Part shown: piece after piece, positions 42,196 through 50,953 of the stretch | Layout of the letters: every line of letters starts with the position of its first letter | How positions within the stretch are numbered: the stretch's first letter is position 1 | DNA from: G965205525 sp965205525 | GTDB taxonomy: Bacteria; Pseudomonadota; Gammaproteobacteria; JABABF01 | DNA length: 64,000 bases | NCBI GenBank assembly: GCA_965205525.1 | Contig: OZ242171.1 | Span: forward strand, 1,736,001-1,800,000 | Direction: 5' to 3' | Translations under genes and position numbers: made by a program | The notes under the pieces: generated by a model | Told to the model about the DNA's origin: nothing | Databases searched by the model: none | What the model saw: only the letters and a program-made list of their open reading frames with translations

Positions 42196-43680
42196 TCAGG
42201 CGGAATCCAGAATATGGGCAGTGATCAGCATCACTGTTTCCGTGCGACGCCGACTGCTTCTGTTGCCGCGCCACATGGGAATCAGCTTGCGGTGCAGCGC
42301 CTGGCTGTTGGATGTCTCGCTCGGGTTGCCCGCTAGCACCATCGTCTCGCCACTGCGCAGCGCGATGGGCAGTGTGAACTGGGTATCGTCATACTCAGGC
42401 AACCGCACATTAATGCTGTTTGCCCCCTCACCCAAGGTATGGGTGACAAAGCGGTTTATGCGTGTGTAGTTGACTGACAAGGTGAGACTGACCCGATTCC
42501 CCTCAATGGAGGGCAGCACGTAAATCGTTGTACCGCCGATGACCCGGGCAGTTTCAATCTCTGGTGAAATTTCGGTGGTTGCACCCCGGTCTATCTCACG
42601 AAACCGTACATTCTCGGTGTAGGGAGTTACCCGGTTGATGCGAAGCTCGCTTACCTGGTTGTTGAGGGCGATGATTCGCGGGCGGGCCACCACGCTGGCG
42701 GAGCCCTGCTCTGCGAGGGCGTTGAAAATTAGCTGCGAGCCGCTGTAGCGGCCGTCTGAGAGGTCGGAAAGAGACAAACGAAAAGGCGGTTCTAGCCCGA
42801 GGATACCTTCTGATTTGGCTTCAAGTTTAAATTGCAGCCCACTGGCAGCTTGACGGAGAAATGTCCAATCCAAGGTTTCCCGCTCGGAATCGCTGAGATC
42901 AACCAGATAAATTTCCAGCTTCACCAGCACCCGCTGCGTGGCAGCATGGTTGAAATGAGTGACCAGAGCTTCTACCCGGCGCATCAGATCTGGCGGTGCC
43001 GTGACCACCAGACTGTTGGCAGAAGGCAGGAGAGAAAACGCATATTCCCCCGATAACATCGCATCTACGCTGGCCTCCAGCTCGCTGTAGGGAACAGTGA
43101 AATGGGCCAGCTCTGCCTGCTGGGTATCGGTGCGCTGGGTACTGTCGTCGTCTGAACCGCCGGAAGATTGATCGTCGCCGGACCGGCCCAGGCGAGCAGT
43201 GCGAGTCCCTTGAGGCACAGCCAGCTGAAAGACTCGGGTGGGCAAGCTGGTCCACAGCACATTGCCGCCAGCTTCCACCTGCCAAGCCCAGTTGGCCTGC
43301 GAGGCAATACTATCCAAGTGCTCACGCACTGTGCCACCGGCTGCCGGAGAGTACACTGGGGGATTATTTTCAATGACGGGTGCAAAAAATACCGGCCGTG
43401 CGCCCAGCACCGCCCGAATGGCTTGGGTCGCCGGCAGGGCTCGGTAGACAGCGGCATTCTTCTCCGATAGCCAGGGTGCACGCCGGTCTACCCGCGTCTG
43501 GACAGCACGGGTAGCTCGGGATTGCCTGGCTAAGAAAGGCTCTTCCGAGGCAGCGGCTCGGACGGCGGTCTCCCGAATTTCTTCTGATACCTGCCGGTGA
43601 TACTGGCAGCCGGTAACAGACAGAAGAATCGCAGTGAAAAGAAGCAGACGGGACAAGGTGCGCATGGATTTACTCCGCAC
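42196..43680 (-). CDS. pilN: Type IVb pilus secretin, lipoprotein (PilN-like)
   Basis: The outer-membrane ring of the pilus, 494 residues. A lipoprotein signal (LLLFTAILLSVTGC, Cys25) is followed by an N-terminal region, an N1-like domain (YAFSLLPSANSLVVTAPPDLMRRVEALV) and the secretin core: GSASVVARPRIIALNNQVSELRI, then the late motifs VYLPSI-type IYVLPSIEGNRVSLTLSVNYT and GETMVLAGNPSETSNS. This is the PilN family of R64 thin pili. It overlaps pilL by 11 bases. Confidence 0.87.
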   Translation of the reverse strand: MRSKSMRTLSRLLLFTAILLSVTGCQYHRQVSEEIRETAVRAAASEEPFLARQSRATRAVQTRVDRRAPWLSEKNAAVYRALPATQAIRAVLGARPVFFAPVIENNPPVYSPAAGGTVREHLDSIASQANWAWQVEAGGNVLWTSLPTRVFQLAVPQGTRTARLGRSGDDQSSGGSDDDSTQRTDTQQAELAHFTVPYSELEASVDAMLSGEYAFSLLPSANSLVVTAPPDLMRRVEALVTHFNHAATQRVLVKLEIYLVDLSDSERETLDWTFLRQAASGLQFKLEAKSEGILGLEPPFRLSLSDLSDGRYSGSQLIFNALAEQGSASVVARPRIIALNNQVSELRINRVTPYTENVRFREIDRGATTEISPEIETARVIGGTTIYVLPSIEGNRVSLTLSVNYTRINRFVTHTLGEGANSINVRLPEYDDTQFTLPIALRSGETMVLAGNPSETSNSQALHRKLIPMWRGNRSSRRRTETVMLITAHILDSA

Positions 43681-44959
43681 GGGGACGGGGCGAGTGCAGC
43701 ACCGAGAAATCCACGGTGCTGTCTAAGGTGTTCAAAGTGGGCTGGACTCCGTAGCTGCCGAGCAGCTGCCGCAGCGCTTCGCCCGGGTTCTCCGCCCGGA
43801 TGCTGTACGGATAGGGAATTTTCCAGTCGTATTCGTAGCGGCCATCAGCCAAGTCCCACCGGCCCATACGGAGACCAAAATGATGCAGCAGGCGCTCAAT
43901 GTTGCGTCGGAGCGAGCCTTCTTCCACGATGAATTGCGAAACGGGTGCTGGCTGCCCCTCCTGCTCCAGCGGGGCGGCACGGCAGAGCGTCGCATAGGCA
44001 GGCTCTCGGTGCTGGGGAGTATCGCCGAGCCCGGCACTGGGATACACCAAGATATCCACCCCGTGGCGAAGCGGATTTGGCTGCTCACTGCGGTTTGAAT
44101 AACGGGTATCCTGTGTAATCCGCTCCTTCGGCACACCGGCTTCGGCCAGCGCATCCGCCACGCTTGTGGCTCGCTGCTCCGCCTGTCGGCGGGTGGCCCA
44201 TTTGCCGCGGCTATGGGAATGCCCGCGCACCAGCACATCTGCATCCATTGTATGCACCGCTGTCACTGCTTGACGCACGACTTCCTGTGCGCCATCCTGC
44301 AAAAAACGGAATTCGGCAATGCCGAAAGGCACGAAAAAACGCTGCTCTGCCTGTTCGGCAGGAGAGAGAGCAACGCTGCCTCCGGCAAGAACACGCTGTG
44401 CTTCAGTACTGTTCCGGTACTCTTCCCGAATCGTAAAGGCCAGAGTGCGCCCGAGTTCACTAACCTCCAACTCCCAAGCACGGCCCGCTAGGGTCTCCAG
44501 CCCCTCCCGCAGGGGCAGCGGCCCGATATCTCGCAGGGGAGCGGGCAGAGGCTGCACGAAGAGCAATCCCTCTGCTAAGAAGCAATTTTCCGACGAACCG
44601 TAGGAAAGCCGATAGCCAGAATGCTCCAAGAGCTCATGTATTGCATCACCCACAGTGGCGATATCCGGCCCAAAGCTCACACGCACTAGTGTAGAGAGCG
44701 GGTCCAGCTGGTCACCTTGGGCGGTAGAGCGAATAAGGGTATAGCGATCGGTGCGAATATAGTGCTCCACAGGCTCGCCGCCAGAGCGGGCGACAGATGC
44801 TTGGAAGAACAGCAATACCGCAAGTAGTGCGCAAATGAAGGCTCGGCACAGGGCGACAGACACAACCCGGGCAGGTGCAAGCTGAATGCACACCGTCTCT
44901 GCACTTCGAATCCAGATGAGGATAAATACGGATAGGCTCCCCTGCTCCCTGGTATCCAT
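43670..44959 (-). CDS. pilL: PilL-type pilus protein: PilL_N, OmpA-like and TcpQ-like domains
   Basis: First gene of the pil operon, 429 residues. A signal or anchor (ALCRAFICALLAVLLFFQASVARS) is followed by a PilL_N-like domain (about 66-178; YIRTDRYTLIRSTAQGDQLDP, ATVGDAIHELLEHSGYRLSYG). Next comes an OmpA-like domain (about 207-305; VLVRGHSHSRGKWATRRQAEQRATSVADALAEAGV, the peptidoglycan-binding pattern). A TcpQ-like C-terminal domain closes it (about 340-425; SQFIVEEGSLRRNIERLLHHFGL). Such proteins anchor the secretin complex. The 254 bases upstream, before the glycosyltransferase stop, hold no gene; the operon promoter should lie there. Confidence 0.78.
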   Translation of the reverse strand: MDTREQGSLSVFILIWIRSAETVCIQLAPARVVSVALCRAFICALLAVLLFFQASVARSGGEPVEHYIRTDRYTLIRSTAQGDQLDPLSTLVRVSFGPDIATVGDAIHELLEHSGYRLSYGSSENCFLAEGLLFVQPLPAPLRDIGPLPLREGLETLAGRAWELEVSELGRTLAFTIREEYRNSTEAQRVLAGGSVALSPAEQAEQRFFVPFGIAEFRFLQDGAQEVVRQAVTAVHTMDADVLVRGHSHSRGKWATRRQAEQRATSVADALAEAGVPKERITQDTRYSNRSEQPNPLRHGVDILVYPSAGLGDTPQHREPAYATLCRAAPLEQEGQPAPVSQFIVEEGSLRRNIERLLHHFGLRMGRWDLADGRYEYDWKIPYPYSIRAENPGEALRQLLGSYGVQPTLNTLDSTVDFSVLHSPRPRAE

Positions 44960-45213
44960 AGTAGTTTTGTCTTTGCGAGACCCCTTGGCTGCTTTCCGTT
45001 ACCGCCTGGCCGTCCGCTTGTCAGCGGAGTAGCTGGGAGAGAGTTTGCCTTACTATTTCACCTTCTGTCTATAGCAAAATCGTATGTCTTTCGCACAATT
45101 CTGCTTTTTTCCTGTCTGAATTTCAAGCAAGCTATATTAATGGTGGCCCCAAAGGCTCTGGGATGGTCAGCCAAAATATACTGAGCACAAGGCAGAGGGG
45201 CAGCTGGGCTTAT

Positions 45214-46104
45214 CTATACCTGCCGCCTTATTTTTGCCTCGTGCCTCCTGTAACCTACGATGGGCAGCCTGCATAAAACAAAATTAAAGTAATAAGCAAG
45301 AGGTCTGTATAAAAAATAGAAAGCATACATAACTTGTAGTCTCTTTATGGATAGTTTGGCTAGGCTCAGCCCGCCGTTTAGCAGATTGAAAGGACGATAG
45401 CAGCCTGCATAGTACAGATCAGTCCTCTTGGGACCGGGAAGAGAGCGGGCATTTTCACCCGGAAAGATAACAAAGCCTGGGTCCACATGAAAAAGCGTAT
45501 GCTCCTTGATGCGGGGGTACACTATTTGTGCCAAGAATTCTTGATCAGATTCATACCCCATGGCTTTGCCTTTCCAGCGAGATATAAAACTCTCCATCTC
45601 TTGGCGCATATTCAATACGACAGGACCAGACCCCTTCATCCCGAAAAGTCCCCCCATGATTTTCCTCCGATGGAAGCGATGATCACGTATGACATGGTAG
45701 AATTTTTCGCTATTTAGCCATTCTTCCGTGGCACGCCTATGCCGTTCATGCAGCGGGGAGTCTACATCAAGCATCAGGCAAGCATCTAGATTGTCCTCAT
45801 CGGCTGCAAGGTACCTCCAGAACATGCCCGCAATTCCCGGTTCCGGCTGCATGATTATGACTTCTGCACCGCCGGCGGACAGCTGATCCGTTACGCTGCC
45901 CACCACGTCTTCTGCCACATAGAAGCGACAGCGCCACTCAGGATAAAATCTCGCCTGCTCCTCTAAATTCTTAATAGCACCGAAAAGGCAAGAGAGCCGC
46001 CGCCCATACAGGGAAAATGATAAGAGCCTCGTTCCTCTCTTCTCCTCTCCCTGAAAAGCGTGACCCGCTTTATTTTTTGGCGAGATCCTAGCAACAATCT
46101 TCAT
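45214..46104 (-). CDS. Glycosyltransferase-like protein, distant inverted paralogue (copy E)
   Basis: A 296-residue protein with a GT-A-like core: FYPEWRCRFYVAEDVV, then AADEDNLDACLMLDVDSPLHERH containing a DxD motif (DVD), then FYHVIRDHRFHRRKIMGGLFGMKG. The stretch DxDSxLxxRExxAVxEWLxSxxxFHxxRDHxxHxxxIxGGMWG is one I know from bacterial and viral capsule/glycan transferases; biochemical function is unproved. Copy E lies on the minus strand, 2.1 kb from a tandem array of four close relatives on the plus strand. It has its own C-terminus (LNGGLSLAKLSIKRLQVMYAFYFLYRPLAYYFNFV), with a hydrophobic segment that may associate with the membrane. Confidence 0.7.
   Translation of the reverse strand: MKIVARISPKNKAGHAFQGEEKRGTRLLSFSLYGRRLSCLFGAIKNLEEQARFYPEWRCRFYVAEDVVGSVTDQLSAGGAEVIIMQPEPGIAGMFWRYLAADEDNLDACLMLDVDSPLHERHRRATEEWLNSEKFYHVIRDHRFHRRKIMGGLFGMKGSGPVVLNMRQEMESFISRWKGKAMGYESDQEFLAQIVYPRIKEHTLFHVDPGFVIFPGENARSLPGPKRTDLYYAGCYRPFNLLNGGLSLAKLSIKRLQVMYAFYFLYRPLAYYFNFVLCRLPIVGYRRHEAKIRRQV
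45653..45747 (-). repeat. 95-bp tract identical to copy C of the tandem array (inverted)
   Basis: Read on the minus strand, this tract inside copy E is identical base for base to 50372-50466 in the third tandem copy. It covers the codons ERHRRATEEWLNSEKFYH and VIRDHRFHRRKIMG. Flanking bases on both sides are clearly less similar, so the identity is local. Confidence 0.85.
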
Positions 46105-46199
46105 CTTGTTATCAGCGAATTACCAGTGCGCTGATTGCCATTGTAACAGCGGCATCTCCGAAGGCTGCCGGGGACTTGGAAGACCAGCATATACCTGAC

Positions 46200-46228
46200 T
46201 TGAATACTTGCTTAGCAAGTGATACTCT
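46200..46228 (+). promoter_or_regulatory. Promoter with a perfect palindrome in its spacer
   Basis: TTGAAT (46200-46205) and TACTCT (46223-46228) are separated by 17 bases, and 15 of those form the inverted repeat ACTTGC-TTA-GCAAGT (46206-46220). A regulator bound there would cover the RNA polymerase site of the amidohydrolase gene that begins at 46268. Both hexamers are 4-5 of 6 to consensus; seen by eye only. Confidence 0.5.
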
Positions 46229-46267
46229 AGCCTGTGCTGGCAGATAGACCTTTTGGAGGGTACTCAA

Positions 46268-48010
46268 ATGTACGACCTGCTCATTCAGAACGGCAAAATT
46301 GTAGACGGCACGGGCAAATCATCCTTTATTGGCAATGTAGCTATACAGGATGGCCGTATCGTCGGGACGGGGAAAGTAGATGGTCACGCTCGGCGAAAAA
46401 TAGATGCCGACGGACAGTTGGTCGCCCCGGGGTGGGTGGATGTCCACACCCATTTTGACGGCCAAGCCAGCTGGGACCCCCTTCTAACCCCCGCCTCCAA
46501 CCAAGGGACCACCACCGTGGTCATGGGCAATTGCGGGGTCGGCTTTGCACCCTGCAAGCCAGAGGAGCGAGAAATGCTTATCGGTGTGATGGAAGACGTG
46601 GAAGACATCCCCGGCACTGCGCTCACCGAGGGCATCACTTGGGAGTGGGAAAGCTACCCCGAATACTTGGATGCCATGGAGAAACTGCCTCGCGCCATTG
46701 ATGTCGGCAGCCAAGTGCCTCACTGCGCGGTGCGCTGCTACGTGATGGGCGAACGAGGGGTCCACAACGAAAAAGCTACAGAGGATGATATCCGCCAGAT
46801 GGCAGAGATCGTGCGCCAAGGCATTGATGCTGGTGCTGTAGGCTTTACCACATCGCGCACCAAGCTGCATGTAACCCGGCTAGGTGAAGTCATGCCAGGC
46901 ACATACGCCGATGAGGATGAACTGCTTGGCATCGGTCGCACCTTGGGTGAAATCGGCAAGGGTGTTTACGGACTGGTATCCGATTTTGATGACTGGGAAA
47001 GAGAAATGGACTGGATGAAGCGCCTCTCCATTGAAACACGCCGCCCCATTAATTTTGTGCTGTTTTTCCGCAAGGAGGATGATTTTCCCCGGGTGCAGAA
47101 GCAGTTACAGTATGTAAAAGATGCAGCAGAGGAGGGAGCCCTGTTGATCCCCCATGTTGGCGCCCGTCCAGTGAACATGCTGATGGGATTTGACGGCACT
47201 GTACACCCCTTCATGTTCCACCAGAGCTACGCACCCCTCGCCGCTCTCCCCCGGGAAGAGCGTCTGGCAAAACTGCGGGACCCCGCGGTGCGGGCCGCCA
47301 TCCTGGCAGAGAAGGCTGTGGCACCGCCCACTGGCGTGGAAAGCACCCAGGACATACTGCACGCCATTGTGCACAGCTTTGAAAATTTTTATATCTTGGG
47401 CTCACCGCCCAATTACGAGCCGACACCGGAGCACAGCATTGCCGGCATCGCCAAGCGTGAAGGCAAAGAGCCCCGCGCAGTTGCCTACGACACACTGCTG
47501 CAAAACGACGGCAAGGAGTTGCTTTACTTTCCCAACTTCGGCTATGACAGCGGTGATTTTTCGCGCCAGATCGCCATGATGAAAGATCCTTCCACGGTGA
47601 TCAGCCTGGCGGACAGCGGCGCCCACTGCGGTGTGCTATGCGATGCCACTGTGCCGAGCCATCTCATCAGTTATTTCGTGCGCGACCGCAACCGCGGCGA
47701 GCGCCTGCCCCTAGAATGGACGGTGCGCTCTCACACCCGGGACACAGCACGCTGCGTCGGCTTTTACGATCGGGGGACACTGGAGCCCGGCATGAAGGCA
47801 GATATCAATATTATTGATTTTGAAAACTTGCAGTTGCAAAAGCCGGAAGTTATCTATGACCTGCCTGCGGGCGGACGACGCGTGTACCAAGAAGTGGATG
47901 GCTATACCGCCACCGTGGTCAGCGGTGAAGTCATCTACGAAAAAGGAGAACACACCGGAGCCCTGCCCGGGAAGCTGGTTCGCGGCGGGCAGCCAGCGCC
48001 GACAGTCTGA
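46268..48010 (+). CDS. N-acyl-D-amino-acid deacylase family amidohydrolase
   Basis: A metal-dependent amidohydrolase of 580 residues. The N-terminal motif is MYDLLIQNGKIVDGTG, then VAPGWVDVHTHFDGQASWDP (His60, His62), VVMGNCGVGFAPC with the metal-binding Cys seen in D-aminoacylases, and near the C-terminus SLADSGAHCGVLCD and ADINIIDFENLQLQKPEV. The closest families are N-acyl-D-amino-acid deacylases and related D-aminoacylases; the actual substrate cannot be read. ATG 46268 follows GGAGGG at seven bases; an upstream TTG overlaps that site and is unlikely. It lies between copy E and the tandem array, with a regulated promoter. Confidence 0.85.
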   Translation: MYDLLIQNGKIVDGTGKSSFIGNVAIQDGRIVGTGKVDGHARRKIDADGQLVAPGWVDVHTHFDGQASWDPLLTPASNQGTTTVVMGNCGVGFAPCKPEEREMLIGVMEDVEDIPGTALTEGITWEWESYPEYLDAMEKLPRAIDVGSQVPHCAVRCYVMGERGVHNEKATEDDIRQMAEIVRQGIDAGAVGFTTSRTKLHVTRLGEVMPGTYADEDELLGIGRTLGEIGKGVYGLVSDFDDWEREMDWMKRLSIETRRPINFVLFFRKEDDFPRVQKQLQYVKDAAEEGALLIPHVGARPVNMLMGFDGTVHPFMFHQSYAPLAALPREERLAKLRDPAVRAAILAEKAVAPPTGVESTQDILHAIVHSFENFYILGSPPNYEPTPEHSIAGIAKREGKEPRAVAYDTLLQNDGKELLYFPNFGYDSGDFSRQIAMMKDPSTVISLADSGAHCGVLCDATVPSHLISYFVRDRNRGERLPLEWTVRSHTRDTARCVGFYDRGTLEPGMKADINIIDFENLQLQKPEVIYDLPAGGRRVYQEVDGYTATVVSGEVIYEKGEHTGALPGKLVRGGQPAPTV

Positions 48011-48125
48011 GCTAGAGCACTCCTAAGGAAGAGTGTAGAGATTTCTGGAAAGCCTAACATCTGTCATATCCCATTCTGCCCGTGTGCAGCAAGTCTTCGG
48101 CATTCTCTCCAGGCCACAGATAATC

Positions 48126-48959
48126 GTGAAAGAGCTAGCTAGAATTCCACCTAAGAACAAAACAGATCATGCAGCCAGAGGGGAGGGGGAGGACAAAAAA
48201 GTTCTATCATTCTCCCTATTCGGGCAAGAGACCAGGTATCTTTACGGTGCCATTAGAATTCTGCAACAGCAGCCGACGGTTTTCCCCGGGTGGACCTGTC
48301 GTTTCTATGTGGCAGAAAACATGATCAGCAGCGTAACGGATGAACTATCCGCCGGCGGTGCAGAAGTCATAATCATGCGACCGGAAAAACTCCTCGCAGG
48401 CATGTTCTGGAGGTTTCTTGCAGCCGATGAGGACAATCTAGATGCTTGCCTGATGCTTGATGCAGACTCTCCACTCCTAGAACGGCAGAAGTGCGCCACA
48501 GATGAATGGCTGAGCAGCGACAAGTTCTACCATGCTTTGCGTGATCATGATTGGCATAGATTCCCAATCATGGGAGGAATGTGGGGGGTAAAGAAGCCCA
48601 ATCCTGTCGTATTGAATATGCGCCAAGAGATAGAAAATTTTATGTCTCTCCACAAAGAAAAGTATTATAGATATGGAGATGATCAGGCGTTCCTGGCAAG
48701 AGTGGTGTATCCCCGCATCCGGAAGCATACGCTTTTTCATGTAGATCCTGGATTTAAGGTCTTTCCTGGTGAAGAAGACGTGCGCCGCATCCCGGGACCC
48801 AGGAGACACAAATTCCATTTCATAGGAATAGTAGCAGGGGAACAGCCGAGAGATTTTCTGGCAATATGTTATATCTGCTTGAAAAGATCCCAATTCATAC
48901 ATGCATTTCGTTTCTTATTTCGTGGGCTTCGCCTTTATGTTTCACGCAAGCTTTCATGA
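48126..48959 (+). CDS. Glycosyltransferase-like protein, tandem copy A
   Basis: 277 residues, homologous throughout to copy E. It has FPGWTCRFYVAENMISSV, then AADEDNLDACLMLDADSPLLERQ with DxD at about 112-114, and the variable cassette RDHDWHRFPIMGGMWGVKKPNP. The C-terminal part is shared (RKHTLFHVDPGFKVFPGEEDVRRIPGPRRHK). I chose GTG 48126, which aligns with the ATG of copies B and C and with the start of copy E; the frame is open to 48084. The variable cassette of this copy is D-W-H-R-F-P. Upstream bases differ from the other units, so it is the edge of the array. Confidence 0.72.
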   Translation: MKELARIPPKNKTDHAARGEGEDKKVLSFSLFGQETRYLYGAIRILQQQPTVFPGWTCRFYVAENMISSVTDELSAGGAEVIIMRPEKLLAGMFWRFLAADEDNLDACLMLDADSPLLERQKCATDEWLSSDKFYHALRDHDWHRFPIMGGMWGVKKPNPVVLNMRQEIENFMSLHKEKYYRYGDDQAFLARVVYPRIRKHTLFHVDPGFKVFPGEEDVRRIPGPRRHKFHFIGIVAGEQPRDFLAICYICLKRSQFIHAFRFLFRGLRLYVSRKLS

Positions 48960-49061
48960 TTTCCTCTCTCTCATACGGCGGAAAGCCTAACATCTATCAT
49001 GATACGATATCCTACCTGCGCGCAGTTGGTCTTCGGCATTTTCTCCAGGCCACAGATAATC

Positions 49062-49946
49062 ATGAAAGAGCTAGCTAGAATTCTACCTAAAAACAAAACA
49101 GATCATGCAGCCAGAGGGGAGGGGGAGGACAAAAAAGTTCTATCATTCTCCCTATTCGGGCAAGAGACCAGGTATCTTTACGGTGCCATTAGAATTCTGC
49201 AACAGCAGCCGACGGTTTTCCCCGGGTGGACCTGTCGTTTCTATGTGGCAGAAAACATGATCAGCAGCGTAACGGATGAACTATCCGCCGGCGGTGCAGA
49301 AGTCATAATCATGCGACCGGAAAAACACCTCGCAGGCATGTTCTGGAGGTTTCTTGCAGCCGATGAGGACAATCTAGATGCTTGCCTGATACTTGATGCA
49401 GACTCTCCACTCCTAGAACGGCAGAAGTGCGCCACAGATGAATGGCTGAGCAGCGACAAGTTTTACCATGTCTTGCGTGATCATCATGCACATAAGAGCC
49501 AAATCATGGGAGGAATATGGGGGGTAAAGAAGCCCAATCCTGTCGTATTGAATATGCGCCAAGAGCTAGAAAATTGGATGCTTCTCGACAAAGAGAATTA
49601 TTTTGGATATGGATGTGACCAGAAATTCCTGGCAAAAGTGGTGTATCCCCGCATCCGGAAGCATACGCTTTTTCATGTAGATCCTGGATTTAAGGTCTTT
49701 CCTGGTGAAGAAGATGTGCGCCGCATCCCAGGACCCAGGAGACACAAACTCCATTTCATAGGAATAGCAGCAGGGGCACAGCCGAGAGATTCTCTGGCAA
49801 TATGTTATATCTGCTTGAAAAGATCCCAATTCATACATGCATTTCATTTCTTATTTCGTGGGCTTCGCCTTTATGTTTGTGCGCTTCCCCCTTATGTTTC
49901 ACGCAAGCTTCATAATTTCCTCTCTCTCATACGGCGGAAAGCCTAA
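49062..49946 (+). CDS. Glycosyltransferase-like protein, tandem copy B
   Basis: 294 residues. The N-terminal 130 codons are almost identical to copy A, with two visible changes near the middle (a His in EKHLAGMFW and LILDADSPL). The variable cassette is RDHHAHKSQIMGG, and the second one differs strongly (WMLLDKENYFGYGCDQKF in place of FMSLHKEKYYRYGDDQAF). The C-terminus is longer because a 21-bp insertion and a 1-base shift replace YVSRKLS with YVCALPPYVSRKLHNFLSLIRRKA. The start is ATG 49062. Confidence 0.72.
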   Translation: MKELARILPKNKTDHAARGEGEDKKVLSFSLFGQETRYLYGAIRILQQQPTVFPGWTCRFYVAENMISSVTDELSAGGAEVIIMRPEKHLAGMFWRFLAADEDNLDACLILDADSPLLERQKCATDEWLSSDKFYHVLRDHHAHKSQIMGGIWGVKKPNPVVLNMRQELENWMLLDKENYFGYGCDQKFLAKVVYPRIRKHTLFHVDPGFKVFPGEEDVRRIPGPRRHKLHFIGIAAGAQPRDSLAICYICLKRSQFIHAFHFLFRGLRLYVCALPPYVSRKLHNFLSLIRRKA

Positions 49947-50017
49947 CATCTATCATGATACGATATCCTACCTGCGCGCAGTTGGTCTTCGGCATTTTCT
50001 CCAGGCCACAGATAATC

Positions 50018-50851
50018 ATGAAAGAGCTAGCTAGAATTCTACCTAAAAACAAAACAGATCATGCAGCCAGAGGGGAGGGGGAGGACAAAAAAGTTCTATC
50101 ATTCTCCCTATTCGGGCAAAGGCCTAAGTATTTTTGCGGTGCCATTGGAATTCTGCAACAGCAGCCGACGGTTTTCCCCGGGTGGACCTGTCGTTTCTAT
50201 GTGGCAGAAAACATGATCAGCAGCGTAACGGATGAACTATCCGCCGGCGGTGCAGAAGTCATAATCATGCGACCGGAAAAACTCCTCGCAGGCATGTTCT
50301 GGAGGTTTCTTGCAGCCGATGAGGACAATCTAGATGCTTGCCTGATGCTTGATGCAGACTCTCCACTCCTAGAACGGCATAGGCGTGCCACGGAAGAATG
50401 GCTAAATAGCGAAAAATTCTACCATGTCATACGTGATCATCGCTTCCATCGGAGGAAAATCATGGGAGGAATGTGGGGGGTAAAGAAGCCCAATCCTGTC
50501 GTATTGAATATGCGCCAAGAGATAGAAAATTTTATATCTCTCCACAAAGAAAAGTATTATAGATATGGAGATGATCAGGTGTTCCTGGCAAAAGTGGTGT
50601 ATCCCCGCATCCGGAAGCATACGCTTTTTCATGTAGATCCTGGTCTTAAGATCTTTCCTGGTGAAGAAGACGTGCGCCGCATCCCGGGACCTAGGAGACA
50701 CGATCTCAATTTCATAGGAATGGCATTAAAGGAACAGCCGAGAGATTCTCTGGCAATATGTTATATCTGCTTGAAAAGATCCCAATTCATACATGCATTT
50801 CGTTTCTTATTTCGTGGACTTTCCCTTTATGTTTCACGCAAGCTTTCATGA
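50018..50851 (+). CDS. Glycosyltransferase-like protein, tandem copy C
   Basis: 277 residues. The N-terminal third has KYFCGAIGIL and otherwise matches its neighbours, but codons from ERHRRATEEWLNSEKFYH through VIRDHRFHRRKIMGG are those of the distant copy E and not of copies A, B and D, identical over 95 bases. After that the sequence returns to the array type (MWGVKKPNPVVLNMRQEIE). The C-terminal cassette reads LNFIGMALKEQPRDS. Start ATG 50018. Confidence 0.72.
   Translation: MKELARILPKNKTDHAARGEGEDKKVLSFSLFGQRPKYFCGAIGILQQQPTVFPGWTCRFYVAENMISSVTDELSAGGAEVIIMRPEKLLAGMFWRFLAADEDNLDACLMLDADSPLLERHRRATEEWLNSEKFYHVIRDHRFHRRKIMGGMWGVKKPNPVVLNMRQEIENFISLHKEKYYRYGDDQVFLAKVVYPRIRKHTLFHVDPGLKIFPGEEDVRRIPGPRRHDLNFIGMALKEQPRDSLAICYICLKRSQFIHAFRFLFRGLSLYVSRKLS
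50372..50466 (+). repeat. Gene-conversion-like tract in copy C
   Basis: Identical over 95 bases to the complement of 45653-45747 in copy E, while the bases around it match copies A, B and D. The other copies encode ERQKCATDEWLSSDKFYH in the same place. The likely cause is copying from copy E into the array or the reverse. Confidence 0.8.
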
Positions 50852-50953
50852 TTTCCTCTCTCTCATACGGCGGAAAGCCTAACATCTATCATGATACGAT
50901 ATCCTACCTGCGCGCAGTTGGTCTTCGGCATTTTCTCCAGGCCACAGATAATC

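Noticed and set aside
45100..45213. Possible hairpin GGCT...AGCC between pilL and copy E
   Set aside because: The stem is 4-5 bp without a T-run; not convincing as a terminator.
48084..48125. Earlier ATG start for tandem copy A
   Set aside because: The homologous start in copies B, C and E is at the KELARI/KIVARI segment, so GTG 48126 fits better.
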